Shown here: in pieces, positions 25,744 to 34,458 of the stretch
Layout: each line of letters opens with the position of its first letter
Position numbering within the stretch: the first letter of the stretch is position 1
Source of the DNA: Croceibacterium selenioxidans
GTDB taxonomy: Bacteria > Pseudomonadota > Alphaproteobacteria > Sphingomonadales > Sphingomonadaceae
Direction: 5' to 3'
Length of the DNA: 64,000 nucleotides
Assembly (NCBI RefSeq): GCF_018599195.1
Contig: NZ_JAHFVK010000002.1
Location: forward strand, 618,501 to 682,500
The notes under the pieces: model-generated
Database searches by the model: none
Told to the model about the DNA's origin: nothing
Seen by the model: the letters and a program-made list of their open reading frames with translations, nothing else
Position numbers and translations under genes: made by a program

Positions 25744-28208
25744 CAGTCGGTATCCTCGACCAGCCGCGCCACCGACAGGAAGCGTTCGGGCGAGACGCGG
25801 ATCGCCGCGCCGGTCGGGCAAGCGCGCACGCAGGCCGGGCCGCCCTTGATGCCCGAACACATGTCGCACTTGATCGCGAGCTTGGCCTGCTCGGCCCCGC
25901 TCGCCTCCGCCTTCTTTTTGCGCCAGGAGTAGCTCGCCTCGCCCGGCCCAGGCCCGGCGCCGAACAGCATCCACGACAGAAGGCCGGGCTTCTTCGGCGG
26001 CTTGGCATCCATCCGGATCACGCCGTAGGGGCAGTTGCGCTGGCAGTTGCCGCAGCCGATGCAGGTGTCGTCGATGAACACTTCGCCGTCGGGCCCGCGC
26101 TTGATCGCGTTGGGCGGGCAGTCGGCCATGCAGTGGGGGTGTTCGCAATGGCGGCACGAGGTGGGCACGTGGAGGTGGGCGTAAGTCCGCCCGGCCTCGC
26201 GGTCGAGCCGGCTGAGGCCGTCGTGGCTGTCGGCGCAGGCCTTCTCGCAATTGTCGCAGCCGACGCAGAGCATTTCGTCGATCAGCAACACGTCGGTCGC
26301 CTCTCCAATGCCGTTGTCGACCAGGAATTGCGCCGTGCGCGAGTAATAGTCGACCGCGCCGCCGAAGCTGTCCTTGCGGCTTTCGATGAACTGGTTGACC
26401 TCGCGCCGCCCAGCCATGTCGGCCAGCGCCTTCTCCCGCAGGCGCGGCTTACGGTCGAGCAGCGCTGTGAACATTTCGCCTGGGAAGCGCACCACTTCGG
26501 ACTTGATCGCGGCCTTGACCGTCGCCGTGCGCTTGCTGCCGTCGATCACCGCCATCTCGCCGAAGTAGCTGCCGGCCGGCAGGTAGGAGAGGAATACCGG
26601 ATGGCCGCCGATGTCCTTCTCGACAATCATCGAACCCCGTCGGACGAGGAAGATGTCCTTGTCGCCGGCCCCTTCCTGGATCACGACCTTACCGGCGCGG
26701 ATATCCTCGACGGCTGCGGCATCGACCAGTTCGGCGACGTCCTCCGCCGTCAGGCCCGAACCGAAGATCTGCAGCAGCTGCCGTTCGATGAAGACGCGAT
26801 TGACCGCACGCGCTGCGCTTGGCGCGGTGGCCATCAGCTTGAGCGCGGCGGTACGTGAGAGTTCCATGGACAACGTGGGCTCGGCAGCGCGGATCGTCGC
26901 GCCACGGCGACGGCCCGAGATCAGGCCGACCTCGCCGAAGATGGAGCCCTGTCCGATAGGCACGGTGATCGACGGGTCCTCGGCACTCACCTCGACCAGC
27001 ACTGACCCTTCGGCGATGGCGAACATCGAGGAGCCCTGGTCATTGCGAACGAAGATCACCTCGCCCGCGTCGTGGGCATGGACCCGACTGTCGAGCATCA
27101 GCTCGCGCATCTGCAGCGGCGAGAGCTCGTTGAGGATGACGATGTTGGCGCGGAACAGCTCGAGCCACTGATCGACCGAGCGCCGACCCGGCAATCCGGC
27201 GAACTTCTCCGCCAGGATCGGTTCGTCGGCAGGCTTGAGCGAGGTGTTCCCATTGAGGAACTCGATCACGTCATAGCCCTGGTTCATGCAGTGCTTGATC
27301 AGCGGATAGCCCGCCAGCGCGCCGATCACGTGGATGCCGGGCTTGCTCGTCTCGAAGCTAGGGCTGAGTTGGGGGAAGGCGTCGGGCTGTTCGCTGGCGA
27401 AAGTCACGCCGCAGGCCTCGACGAAGGCACGCGGCGGCTTTGAGCCTGTGCGGGCGATGATCCGGTCGCAACGGATCGTCTCCTGTCCGTCGCGGGTGTC
27501 GAGCACCAGTTCGCCCGCCTTCACCTCGGCGGGTGAGGTTTCCAGCCGGATGATCATTCGCCCGTCCGCGGCCGCCTCGTTGAGCAGCTTGACGTTGGCT
27601 CCCTTGGCGCGAGCGAAGTCGGTGCCGCGGTTGAGGATCGTCACCACGTTGCGCTGCGCCGGATCGGCGGCGAGGCCGAGCGCGTTCTCGATCCCCGCGT
27701 CGCCCGAGCCGATTACGGTGATGTGCTCGTCGAAGTACTCGCCAGGATCGTCGAGCTGGTACTGCAGGTGCGGCAGCTCGGCTCCCGGAAGACGCAGCAG
27801 GTTCGGGTTGCCCTGCGTACCGATCGCCAGCACCACTGTTTCGGCCTCGACCGGCTCCCTGCCCTTGAGCGCGATAGTGAATGCGCCCTTCTCCCCGGTG
27901 ATTGCGGTCACTTCGCCGTTGAGCAGGACGTTGACTTTACCCGCGGCCACCTGCTCGTCCCAGGTCGCCAGGATCGCTTCGCGCTTGCCCGCGTCGAAAT
28001 CGAGGTCGGAGCGCAGCACCAGGTTGCTGGGCGTCGCCATGACATGCTTGCCCTTCTGGTACTTGAAGATCGTATCGGAAAGGTGGTCGGTCTTCTCGAT
28101 GAGCACGTGGCTCATGCCCAGCGCGGTGGCTCGCGCAGCCGCGCTCAAGCCCGCCGGACCCGAGCCGACGATCGCCACCCTGACTTTGCCTGAAATCTGA
28201 CCCGCCAC
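25743..28208 (-). CDS. FAD oxidoreductase with two cyclic-nucleotide-binding domains and four 4Fe-4S sites
   Basis: I chose GTG 28208, preceded by AGGGG, giving 821 residues; the frame is open further upstream. Residues 9-330 are a thioredoxin-reductase-like FAD/NAD(P)H module: GSGPAG at 15-20 and GSGDAG at 167-172. The redox CxxC of true thioredoxin reductases is not seen. Two cNMP-binding domains follow, with phosphate-binding cassettes FGEVGLISGRRRGATIRA near 424-441 and FGEMAVIDGSKRTATVKA near 549-566. The C-terminus (646-800) has four Cys sets, starting CVGCDNCEKAC at 648, CRHCEHPHCMADC at 685, CIGCGNCQRNC at 716 and CDMC at 781, like NrfC/HybA-type electron-transfer subunits. No signal peptide is present, so it should be cytoplasmic. 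I infer NAD(P)H-linked electron delivery to the membrane partner under cyclic nucleotide control. Confidence 0.93.
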   Translation of the reverse strand: MAGQISGKVRVAIVGSGPAGLSAAARATALGMSHVLIEKTDHLSDTIFKYQKGKHVMATPSNLVLRSDLDFDAGKREAILATWDEQVAAGKVNVLLNGEVTAITGEKGAFTIALKGREPVEAETVVLAIGTQGNPNLLRLPGAELPHLQYQLDDPGEYFDEHITVIGSGDAGIENALGLAADPAQRNVVTILNRGTDFARAKGANVKLLNEAAADGRMIIRLETSPAEVKAGELVLDTRDGQETIRCDRIIARTGSKPPRAFVEACGVTFASEQPDAFPQLSPSFETSKPGIHVIGALAGYPLIKHCMNQGYDVIEFLNGNTSLKPADEPILAEKFAGLPGRRSVDQWLELFRANIVILNELSPLQMRELMLDSRVHAHDAGEVIFVRNDQGSSMFAIAEGSVLVEVSAEDPSITVPIGQGSIFGEVGLISGRRRGATIRAAEPTLSMELSRTAALKLMATAPSAARAVNRVFIERQLLQIFGSGLTAEDVAELVDAAAVEDIRAGKVVIQEGAGDKDIFLVRRGSMIVEKDIGGHPVFLSYLPAGSYFGEMAVIDGSKRTATVKAAIKSEVVRFPGEMFTALLDRKPRLREKALADMAGRREVNQFIESRKDSFGGAVDYYSRTAQFLVDNGIGEATDVLLIDEMLCVGCDNCEKACADSHDGLSRLDREAGRTYAHLHVPTSCRHCEHPHCMADCPPNAIKRGPDGEVFIDDTCIGCGNCQRNCPYGVIRMDAKPPKKPGLLSWMLFGAGPGPGEASYSWRKKKAEASGAEQAKLAIKCDMCSGIKGGPACVRACPTGAAIRVSPERFLSVARLVEDTD

Positions 28209-28318
28209 GAAAACCCCTGCTTCGTCATGCCCGAAAGGATGCCGCGCAACAACCGCTTGTCGGATTGAAGCCGAGGAATTCGCTGCTATTCCCCAAGCCT
28301 TGAGGGCCGGGGGTTCGA
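28209..28318. promoter_or_regulatory. Divergent promoter region between the redox operon and the TPR gene
   Basis: These 110 bases separate two outward-reading genes, so promoters for both must lie here or inside the gene starts. I cannot identify convincing -35/-10 boxes or a CRP/FNR-like palindrome by eye. Confidence 0.4.
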
Positions 28319-29212
28319 GTGAAGTTTGTGCTACAAAAGATCGGCGCTGGAGGCCTTGCCGCACTGGCGGCCGTGGCGCTGGCGGTGGGCGTAATCGGCT
28401 ATCGCCTGGTCGGCCCTTCCGCCGAAGCTCCGTCAGAATCGGGGAAGGCAGATCCGCTCGCCGATCTCGAACGAGGGGTGGACGAAGAGCCGGGCAATGC
28501 GGGTGCCTGGCAAAAGCTGGGCTTCGCCTACTTCGAGCTTGGCCGCTTCGACGAGGCGGCCACCGCCTATCGCCGCGCGACCGAGGCCGATCCCGACAGC
28601 GCAGTCCTGTGGTCGTCGCTCGGCGAAGCGCTGGTCATGGCGAGCGAGCGCGACCCGATGCCAGGCCCCGCGCGCGAGGCCTTCCGCAAGGCCGCCCAGC
28701 TTGACCGCAAGGACCCGCGCGCCCGCTATTTCCTCGCGGTCGAGAAGGACCTGTCGGGCGACCACAAGGGCGCCATCACCGACTGGGTTGCGCTACTGGG
28801 AGAAACCCCGCCGGGAGCGCCGTGGGAAGCGGATCTCAGACGCACCATCGAGCAGGTCGGCAAGATCAACTCGATCGATGTCGCCAGCCAGCTCGCCGCC
28901 GCGGAAACGCTGCGGCCCAAGTCGGTCCCGGCCATGGCTGGCATACCCGGTCCCTCGCAGGAGCAGCTCGCCGCCGCCTCGCGAATGCGCCCCTCGGAAC
29001 AGCAGGACATGGCCGAAGGCATGGTCGAGCGCCTGGCGTCTCGGCTCGAGCGGGAGCCTGGCAACCTTGAGGGCTGGATCATGCTGATGCGCAGCTACCA
29101 GACGCTCGGGCGGGAAGGAGACGCACGGAAGGCCCTGCAGAGCGCTCTGGCGGCCAACCCGCAGGAGCGCGCGGAGCTCGAGGCTGCGGCGAAGACGCTA
29201 GGTGTTTCGTAG
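28319..29212 (+). CDS. CcmI/NrfG-like TPR protein (cytochrome c biogenesis)
   Basis: This 297-residue protein starts at GTG 28319. One N-terminal membrane helix (about 9-29) is followed by TPR repeats, for example NAGAWQKLGFAYFELGRFDEAATAYRRATEADPDS, described here as residues about 60-95, and a second TPR-like block near 240-290 (NLEGWIMLMRSYQTLGR). The arrangement matches the periplasmic TPR part of CcmI/CycH or NrfG, which hold apocytochrome c for heme ligation. It is divergent from the redox operon, with a 110-base shared promoter region. A dedicated chaperone for the 25 heme sites encoded next door, including one CX4CH site, is plausible. It could also be the general CcmI, but no other ccm genes are beside it. 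Confidence 0.8.
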   Translation: MKFVLQKIGAGGLAALAAVALAVGVIGYRLVGPSAEAPSESGKADPLADLERGVDEEPGNAGAWQKLGFAYFELGRFDEAATAYRRATEADPDSAVLWSSLGEALVMASERDPMPGPAREAFRKAAQLDRKDPRARYFLAVEKDLSGDHKGAITDWVALLGETPPGAPWEADLRRTIEQVGKINSIDVASQLAAAETLRPKSVPAMAGIPGPSQEQLAAASRMRPSEQQDMAEGMVERLASRLEREPGNLEGWIMLMRSYQTLGREGDARKALQSALAANPQERAELEAAAKTLGVS

Positions 29213-29222
29213 GGTCAATGCT

Positions 29223-29247
29223 CCTCCCCGAGACAAGCTCGGGGAGG
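29223..29247. terminator. Perfect hairpin between convergent genes (repeat family copy)
   Basis: CCTCCCCGAG at 29223-29232 and CTCGGGGAGG at 29238-29247 form a perfect 10-bp stem with the loop ACAAG, followed by ATTT. The loop is the reverse complement of that at 22246-22250, so this copy lies in the opposite orientation. It lies between the TPR gene stop and the convergent M20 peptidase stop and probably terminates the former. Confidence 0.7.
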
Positions 29248-29259
29248 ATTTCAGGAAGC

Positions 29260-30648
29260 CTACTTCGAAGCCAGATCGGTCATCACGCTGAGGTAGTACG
29301 TCACCCCCGGCCCCAGGTTCTGGAGCGAAATCCGCTCGTTGAGCCCGTGCGAGAAGTCGTCGGAATCCTTGCTCATGCTCGCGCTCGCACCATAGCTCGG
29401 CACGCCGACGGCGCGGAACCACATCGAATCCGACGCGCCCGAAGACTGCATCGGAATGATCGGCACATCGCCCCAGGCCTTGCGCGCACCCTTCTCGAAC
29501 ACGCTGATGAATTCGGGCTTGAGCGGCGAGGCCGGAGAGGCGGTCGAGGTGTCACCCGTGATGTCGCTGAACTTCACCGCCGGCGTCGCGGCGACGCGCT
29601 CCAACTCGGCCTGGATCTCGGGGTTCGAGTGGCCCGGGAACACGCGGCAGTTGACCACCGCCGTGGCGCGTTGCGGCAAGGCGTTGGGCGCATGCCCGCC
29701 CTGGACCATGGTCGGCACGCACGTCGTGGCGATGCGGCCCGCCATCGAGGGATCGTTGCGCAGGATCGCCAGGGCCGCGGCATCGTTCGGGTCCTTGGCG
29801 AAGGCGCGCATCGCGGCCGCCAGCTCGGGCTCGGGCTGAAGCGCGGACGCCTTCTCGAAATAGGCGCGGGTGATGTCATTCACTTCCGGAGCGAAGCGAT
29901 AGGCGCCGATCCGCGCCAACGCTTCGGAGAGCTGGGCGATCGCATTCTCCGGCCGCGGCGTGGAGCTGTGCCCGCCGGGATTGGTCACCTCGAGCTGGAA
30001 GTCGATGTAGGTTTTCTCCGCCCCTTGCCACGACCAGTAGAGCGGCTTGCCGGTCTCTTCCGAGAACGTGCCCGAGGCCCCGTCGATGTTGATCACCAGC
30101 TCCGCGTCCTTGAAGCGGTCGGTGATCATTCGCGAAGTTTTCATCGTGGTTTCCTCGTCGCCCGAATAGGCAATCACGATGGTGCGCTTGGGCTTGAAGC
30201 CCTGGCGGCGCAGCTCGATCAGGGAGGCTACCGCGAGCGAAGCCTCGAACTTGGTGTCGCTGGCCCCCCGCCCGTAAAGGTAGCCATTCTCGACAACCGG
30301 GGTGAAAGGATCGCGCTCCCAGTCCTCGGGCTTGGCTTCCACCACGTCCATGTGCGCGGAAAGCAGGACCGGTTTGAGCGAAGGGTCGCTGCCCGGCCAG
30401 GTGGCGATGAGATAGGCAGTGTCGTCAACCGGCACGATCTCGATATCCTTGTCCACCCAGCCCCCCGCGAGGAGCGCCTTGCGGAAGGCCTGTGCGACGT
30501 CCGCGGTGCGATTGCCTTCTCCCTGCACCGAGCGCAGCGCGATCGTCTCTTGCGACAGCGCCAGGGCCTGCGCCTCTGCCTGCGGATGCGATTGAGCGGC
30601 GGCGGTAACGGGGACCGCAAGAAGCAGAACGGCGGCAATCGAACGCAT
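29260..30648 (-). CDS. Exported M20 family metallopeptidase
   Basis: This 462-residue protein has a signal peptide (MRSIAAVLLLAVPVTAAAQS). M20 zinc-peptidase motifs are present: LLSAHMDVVEA (first metal His and the HxD catalytic Asp), YGRGASDTK (bridging Asp), AYSGDEETT (catalytic Glu and metal Glu), NIDGASG, and the late metal His in SHGLNERI. A lid or dimerisation domain occupies about residues 210-330. The family cleaves dipeptides, aminoacyl conjugates or related amides, and the periplasmic location suggests nutrient peptide processing. Substrate cannot be read from sequence. It is a single gene, convergent with the TPR gene and divergent from the sulfotransferase. Confidence 0.92.
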   Translation of the reverse strand: MRSIAAVLLLAVPVTAAAQSHPQAEAQALALSQETIALRSVQGEGNRTADVAQAFRKALLAGGWVDKDIEIVPVDDTAYLIATWPGSDPSLKPVLLSAHMDVVEAKPEDWERDPFTPVVENGYLYGRGASDTKFEASLAVASLIELRRQGFKPKRTIVIAYSGDEETTMKTSRMITDRFKDAELVINIDGASGTFSEETGKPLYWSWQGAEKTYIDFQLEVTNPGGHSSTPRPENAIAQLSEALARIGAYRFAPEVNDITRAYFEKASALQPEPELAAAMRAFAKDPNDAAALAILRNDPSMAGRIATTCVPTMVQGGHAPNALPQRATAVVNCRVFPGHSNPEIQAELERVAATPAVKFSDITGDTSTASPASPLKPEFISVFEKGARKAWGDVPIIPMQSSGASDSMWFRAVGVPSYGASASMSKDSDDFSHGLNERISLQNLGPGVTYYLSVMTDLASK

Positions 30649-30694
30649 GCGAATCTCCTGTGGCGACCTTGTGACCGCATGTTAGAGCAGGCGC

Positions 30695-32467
30695 ATGGTG
30701 GGGCCAGCAACTGCTATCGACAGCTTTGTCAGGGACAACCCGGCGGAGGCCGTCACGCGCCTGCGCACCCTGCTGCGGAACGATGCCCAGAACGCCGAAG
30801 CCTGGCGTCTTCTCGGCCAGGCGCTCCGGTCCCTTGGCGAGCACGAAGACGCCTCTGAAGCGGAGCTTGCGGCGATCCGGGCGACGGCGTTCGACAAGGA
30901 GATGATCGCGATCGCCCAGGCGATGAACGCGGGCGACTTGCCGCTGGCCGAAGGCTTGCTCCGCGCCCGGCTCAAGTCCCAGCCGTTCGATGTCGCCGCG
31001 ATCCGGCTGATGGCCGAGCTCGCCGGGCGGATCGGTCGGTTGCGCGACGCCGAGGTGCTGCTGCGGCGGGCGCTGGAACTGGCGCCCAGATTCACCGCCG
31101 CCCGCGCGAACCTCGCCACGGTCCTCTATCGCCAGAACCGCTTCGCCGAGGCCGGAGAGGTGCTCGACGCGCTGGCTGAAACCGGTCACAGCGATCCCGC
31201 GACCCGCAACCTGCGGGCAGCGACGCTCGGCCGGATCGGCGACTATGACGAGGCGCTGAGGATCTACGAGGACCTCATCCCCGCCTTTCCCGACCACGCC
31301 AAGCTGCTGATGAGCTACGGCCACGCGCTCAAGACGGTCGGCCGGCAGGACGAGAGCATCGCCGCCTATCGCCGCGCGATTGCCGTCAAGCCGGACTTGG
31401 GCGAAGTCTGGTGGAGCCTCGCCAATCTCAAGACGGTCCGCTTCGGCGAAGTCGATGTCCAGGCGATGGAAGCCGCGCTCGCGAGCGAACCCGCCCCTGC
31501 CCGCGAAGACCGGCTCCACCTCCATTTCGCGCTGGGCAAGGCCTATGGCGACAGCGGAGAGGCCGACGCCTCGTTCCGTCACTATGCGGCGGGCAATGCT
31601 TTGCGGAAGGACGATGTCGGGCATGATCCGGGCGCGGTCGCCCAGCAGGTCGATGCGGTGATCGCGACCTTCACCCCGGAGTTCGTGGCGGAGCGCCGAG
31701 ACTGGGGCGATGCCTCCCCCGACCCGATCTTCATCGTCGGCCTGCCACGCGCCGGCTCTACGTTGATCGAACAGATCCTCTCGTGCCACTCGCAAATCGA
31801 AGGCACGATGGAACTGCCCGATATTCCCGCCATCGTCCGACGCGAGACGCAGGAGCAAGGAACCCGCTCCCACAATTGGCCCGCCGTCGCTGGGGGCATG
31901 GATCGGGCGAAGCTCGCCAGTCTTGGAGCCGAATTCCTCGAACGCACCCGTGTCCAGCGCAAGAGCGGGAAGCCGTTCTTCATCGACAAGCTACCGAACA
32001 ACTGGGCCTACGCCGGCCTTATTCACCTGATGCTGCCGAACGCGAAGATCATCGATGCCCGGCGCCATCCCCTGGATTGCTGCTTTTCCAACTTCCGCCA
32101 GCACTTCGCCATGGGCCAGGGGTTCACCTACGACCTCGAGCATATCGGCCGCTATTACGCGGACTACGTGCGGGCGATGGATCACTACGACCGCGTCATG
32201 CCCGGCCGGATCCATCGGGTGATTCACGAAGAGCTGCTCGAACACCCCGAACGCGTGGTGCGCGCGATCCTCGACTACCTCGGCCTGCCGTTCGAGGAAG
32301 CCTGCCTCGACTTCCATCAAAGCAGCCGCCCGGTGCGCACCGCCTCGAGCGAACAGGTCCGCCGCCCGATCAACCGCGACGGCGTCGACCAATGGCGCGC
32401 GTTCGAAGGCTGGCTTGGCCCCCTCAAGGCTGCACTTGGCGACTTGCCCGAGACTTACGCGCGCTAG
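30695..32467 (+). CDS. TPR repeat and sulfotransferase domain protein
   Basis: This protein has 590 residues. The first half (about 1-320) contains TPR repeats such as NAEAWRLLGQALRSLG and RFTAARANLATVLYRQ. The second half is a PAPS-dependent sulfotransferase. The 5'-phosphosulfate loop is FIVGLPRAGSTLIEQIL, near residue 348. The 3'-phosphate loop is IDARRHPLDCCFSNF, near 450. A late segment RVVRAILDYLGLPFEEACLDF is typical of the family. These TPR-sulfotransferases are common in sphingomonads, and their acceptors are mostly unknown. No signal peptide is present, so it is cytoplasmic. Confidence 0.92.
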   Translation: MVGPATAIDSFVRDNPAEAVTRLRTLLRNDAQNAEAWRLLGQALRSLGEHEDASEAELAAIRATAFDKEMIAIAQAMNAGDLPLAEGLLRARLKSQPFDVAAIRLMAELAGRIGRLRDAEVLLRRALELAPRFTAARANLATVLYRQNRFAEAGEVLDALAETGHSDPATRNLRAATLGRIGDYDEALRIYEDLIPAFPDHAKLLMSYGHALKTVGRQDESIAAYRRAIAVKPDLGEVWWSLANLKTVRFGEVDVQAMEAALASEPAPAREDRLHLHFALGKAYGDSGEADASFRHYAAGNALRKDDVGHDPGAVAQQVDAVIATFTPEFVAERRDWGDASPDPIFIVGLPRAGSTLIEQILSCHSQIEGTMELPDIPAIVRRETQEQGTRSHNWPAVAGGMDRAKLASLGAEFLERTRVQRKSGKPFFIDKLPNNWAYAGLIHLMLPNAKIIDARRHPLDCCFSNFRQHFAMGQGFTYDLEHIGRYYADYVRAMDHYDRVMPGRIHRVIHEELLEHPERVVRAILDYLGLPFEEACLDFHQSSRPVRTASSEQVRRPINRDGVDQWRAFEGWLGPLKAALGDLPETYAR

Positions 32468-32498
32468 CCTCGAATTCTCGATACCTCCAAGCCCTCAG

Positions 32499-33776
32499 CT
32501 ACCGATACCGCTCCCCACCCTTAACCACGCCGGCAACATTCTCCAGCGTCCGCACATCGGCCAGGGGATCACCACTCACGGCAATCATGTCGGCAAACTT
32601 GCCCGCCTTCAGCGATCCGATTTCCTTCTCGTGCCCGATCAGTGTCGCGGCATCGATCGTCGCCGCGCGGATCGCTTGGAGCGGGGTCATCCCGTAGCGG
32701 ACCATGTAGGCGAATTGCCGGGCATTCATCCCGTGCGGATAGACGCCGCTGTCGGTGCCAAATCCGATCCGAACGCCCATGCGCACGGCCTTGGCAAAGT
32801 TCTCCCGCTGGAGGTCGGTCGTGGCACGGTTCTTTTCGAGGTATTCGGCGGGCCATCCCTCCTTGGTGCCGATGTCCTCGATGTAGTCGCCGTTGAAGAT
32901 ATCCATGACCAGCCAGACTCCCCGGTCCTTGGCCATGCGCAAGCCTTCGTCGTCGATCAGGCTGGCGTGTTCGATACTGTGGACCCCGGCGCGGATCGCG
33001 GCCTTGAGGCCCTCCGCACCGTGGGCATGCGCGGTGGCATAGGAACCGTGGGCGCGTGCGACCTCGACCGCGGCGCGCATCTGGTCTTCGCTCAGTTCGG
33101 GCTTGTTGACGTCGGTGCCGACCGCCAGGACCGCGCCCGTGGCGATCAACTTGAGAAAGTCGACCCCGTTGGCGAACAGGAATTCGGCCTTCTGGCGCGT
33201 TTCCTCCGGAGTGGAGGACACGCCAAGGCGCATGTCGGGCGGAAGCTGGTCGTTGGGGACGACGCCGTTGAGTTCACCCCCGCCGCCCGGGGTGGTGATA
33301 TAGGCCCCCGCCACGAACATGCGCGGCCCCGGCACGCGCCCGAGATTGATCGCATCGCGCAGCGCCACGTCGGTCAGCCCGCGGTAAGTACCGACATCGC
33401 GCACCGTGGTGAAGCCCGCCAGCATGGTCGTCCGCGCGTTCTGCGCCCCGATCAGCGCCGTGGCTTGCGGGGAGGTCTTCATCGGGAGGGCCAGGTCGGC
33501 GTCCTGCCCTGCGTCGGCGAGGTGCGTGTGCAGGTCGATCAGGCCGGGCAGCACGGTGTAGGCCGACCAATCAACTCGCTCGGCGCCGGCCGGAGTGGCT
33601 CCGCACGGCTCGATCCGGGCAATGCGCTCGTCCTGCGTGAGCAGGCACTGGCCTGTGCTGACTTGCCCGGTTTCGACATCGAGCAACCGGCCCGCCTCTA
33701 CGTAGAGCGAGCGGGCCTGGGCAGGGGCGGCGGCCAGCACGAGGGTGGCCAGGGCGAGCGCGGTGAGGTGTCTCAT
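32499..33776 (-). CDS. Exported amidohydrolase (imidazolonepropionase/prolidase-like)
   Basis: This 425-residue protein has a signal peptide ending near AQA-RSLY. Metal-dependent hydrolase features are DLHTHLADAG (HxH metal pair), KLIATGAVLA (position of the bridging Lys), YATAHAHGAEG, SIEHASLIDDEG and GFGTDSGVYPHG (catalytic Asp). An N-terminal and C-terminal beta-sandwich frames the TIM barrel, as in amidohydrolases annotated as imidazolonepropionase-like or Xaa-Pro dipeptidases. Being exported, it more likely attacks peptides or amides than a histidine catabolite. It converges on the sulfotransferase gene with a 31-base gap and has its own promoter region upstream (33777-33837 to the next stop). 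Confidence 0.9.
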   Translation of the reverse strand: MRHLTALALATLVLAAAPAQARSLYVEAGRLLDVETGQVSTGQCLLTQDERIARIEPCGATPAGAERVDWSAYTVLPGLIDLHTHLADAGQDADLALPMKTSPQATALIGAQNARTTMLAGFTTVRDVGTYRGLTDVALRDAINLGRVPGPRMFVAGAYITTPGGGGELNGVVPNDQLPPDMRLGVSSTPEETRQKAEFLFANGVDFLKLIATGAVLAVGTDVNKPELSEDQMRAAVEVARAHGSYATAHAHGAEGLKAAIRAGVHSIEHASLIDDEGLRMAKDRGVWLVMDIFNGDYIEDIGTKEGWPAEYLEKNRATTDLQRENFAKAVRMGVRIGFGTDSGVYPHGMNARQFAYMVRYGMTPLQAIRAATIDAATLIGHEKEIGSLKAGKFADMIAVSGDPLADVRTLENVAGVVKGGERYR

Positions 33777-33837
33777 GGTGCGAGGCTAAACACAGTCGCC
33801 TTCACTGGAAAGGTCGCGCCGGCCCGCATCGACAGAC

Positions 33838-34455
33838 TCACTTCCCCGCGAGAAATGCCTCAGCCGCCGCGTCCATGTCCGCCACCGGATTGTTCGGACC
33901 CGACTGGCGCTTGGGGATGAATTCGTTGAGCACCCTGCGCTTGGCGATCAGCCATTGCCCGTCGACCTTTTTGAATTCGTCTTCGTAGATTCCGTAAGTG
34001 CCCATCTTCATCGTATCGCCCGGACCATGGTTGGCCATTTCGAGCCACAGCGTGCGGCCCCAGGCGCGCTCACCCTCGACGCGGATCGAGCTCTGCAGGA
34101 CCACGTGGCGCAGGATCGCGGGCTTGCCGTCCTCGGTGTGGTAGAAGCGGCCGATCCCCTTGGCAAAGCTGGTCACCGCTTCGCGGATCGCCTCGCGGCC
34201 CTTCGAGGTGCCGCTGGCGAACTCCAGTTCGCCGTCCTCGGTGAAGGTGGCGACGTAGGCGTCCCAGTCGAAGTAATCGATGGCAAAGAGATAACGTGCC
34301 ATGAGATCCTCGATCTCGGCACGGTCCTGGCCGTAGGTGGGCGAATAATTGGGCGCCGCGCTGGCCGCACCAGGCAAAGCACCCAGCGCGAGGATGGCCG
34401 CCGCCAGGGCGGACTTGCAGGCAGTGCTAACGGACATCTTTCGCAAACTCCTCAT
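33838..34455 (-). CDS. Exported NTF2-like (SnoaL-type) protein
   Basis: This 205-residue protein has a signal peptide ending near ASA-APNY; the start could be ATG 34455 or ATG 34437. The SnoaL/NTF2 cone fold is shown by EIEDLMARYLFAIDYFDWDAYVATFTEDG in segments near residues 46-75, GREAIREAVTSF, and HVVLQSSIRVEGERAWGRT. The family includes isomerases, dehydratases and non-enzymatic ligand binders. It sits three bases after the PQQ dehydrogenase stop and is the last gene of a four-gene minus-strand cluster, so it may act on a product of those enzymes in the periplasm. The reaction is unknown. Confidence 0.85.
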   Translation of the reverse strand: MRSLRKMSVSTACKSALAAAILALGALPGAASAAPNYSPTYGQDRAEIEDLMARYLFAIDYFDWDAYVATFTEDGELEFASGTSKGREAIREAVTSFAKGIGRFYHTEDGKPAILRHVVLQSSIRVEGERAWGRTLWLEMANHGPGDTMKMGTYGIYEDEFKKVDGQWLIAKRRVLNEFIPKRQSGPNNPVADMDAAAEAFLAGK

Positions 34456-34458
34456 GCC

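Noticed and set aside
29218..30858. Long plus-strand frame across the M20 peptidase and a gene start
   Set aside because: It is antisense to a gene with all M20 motifs and runs through the intergenic hairpin, so it is a shadow frame.
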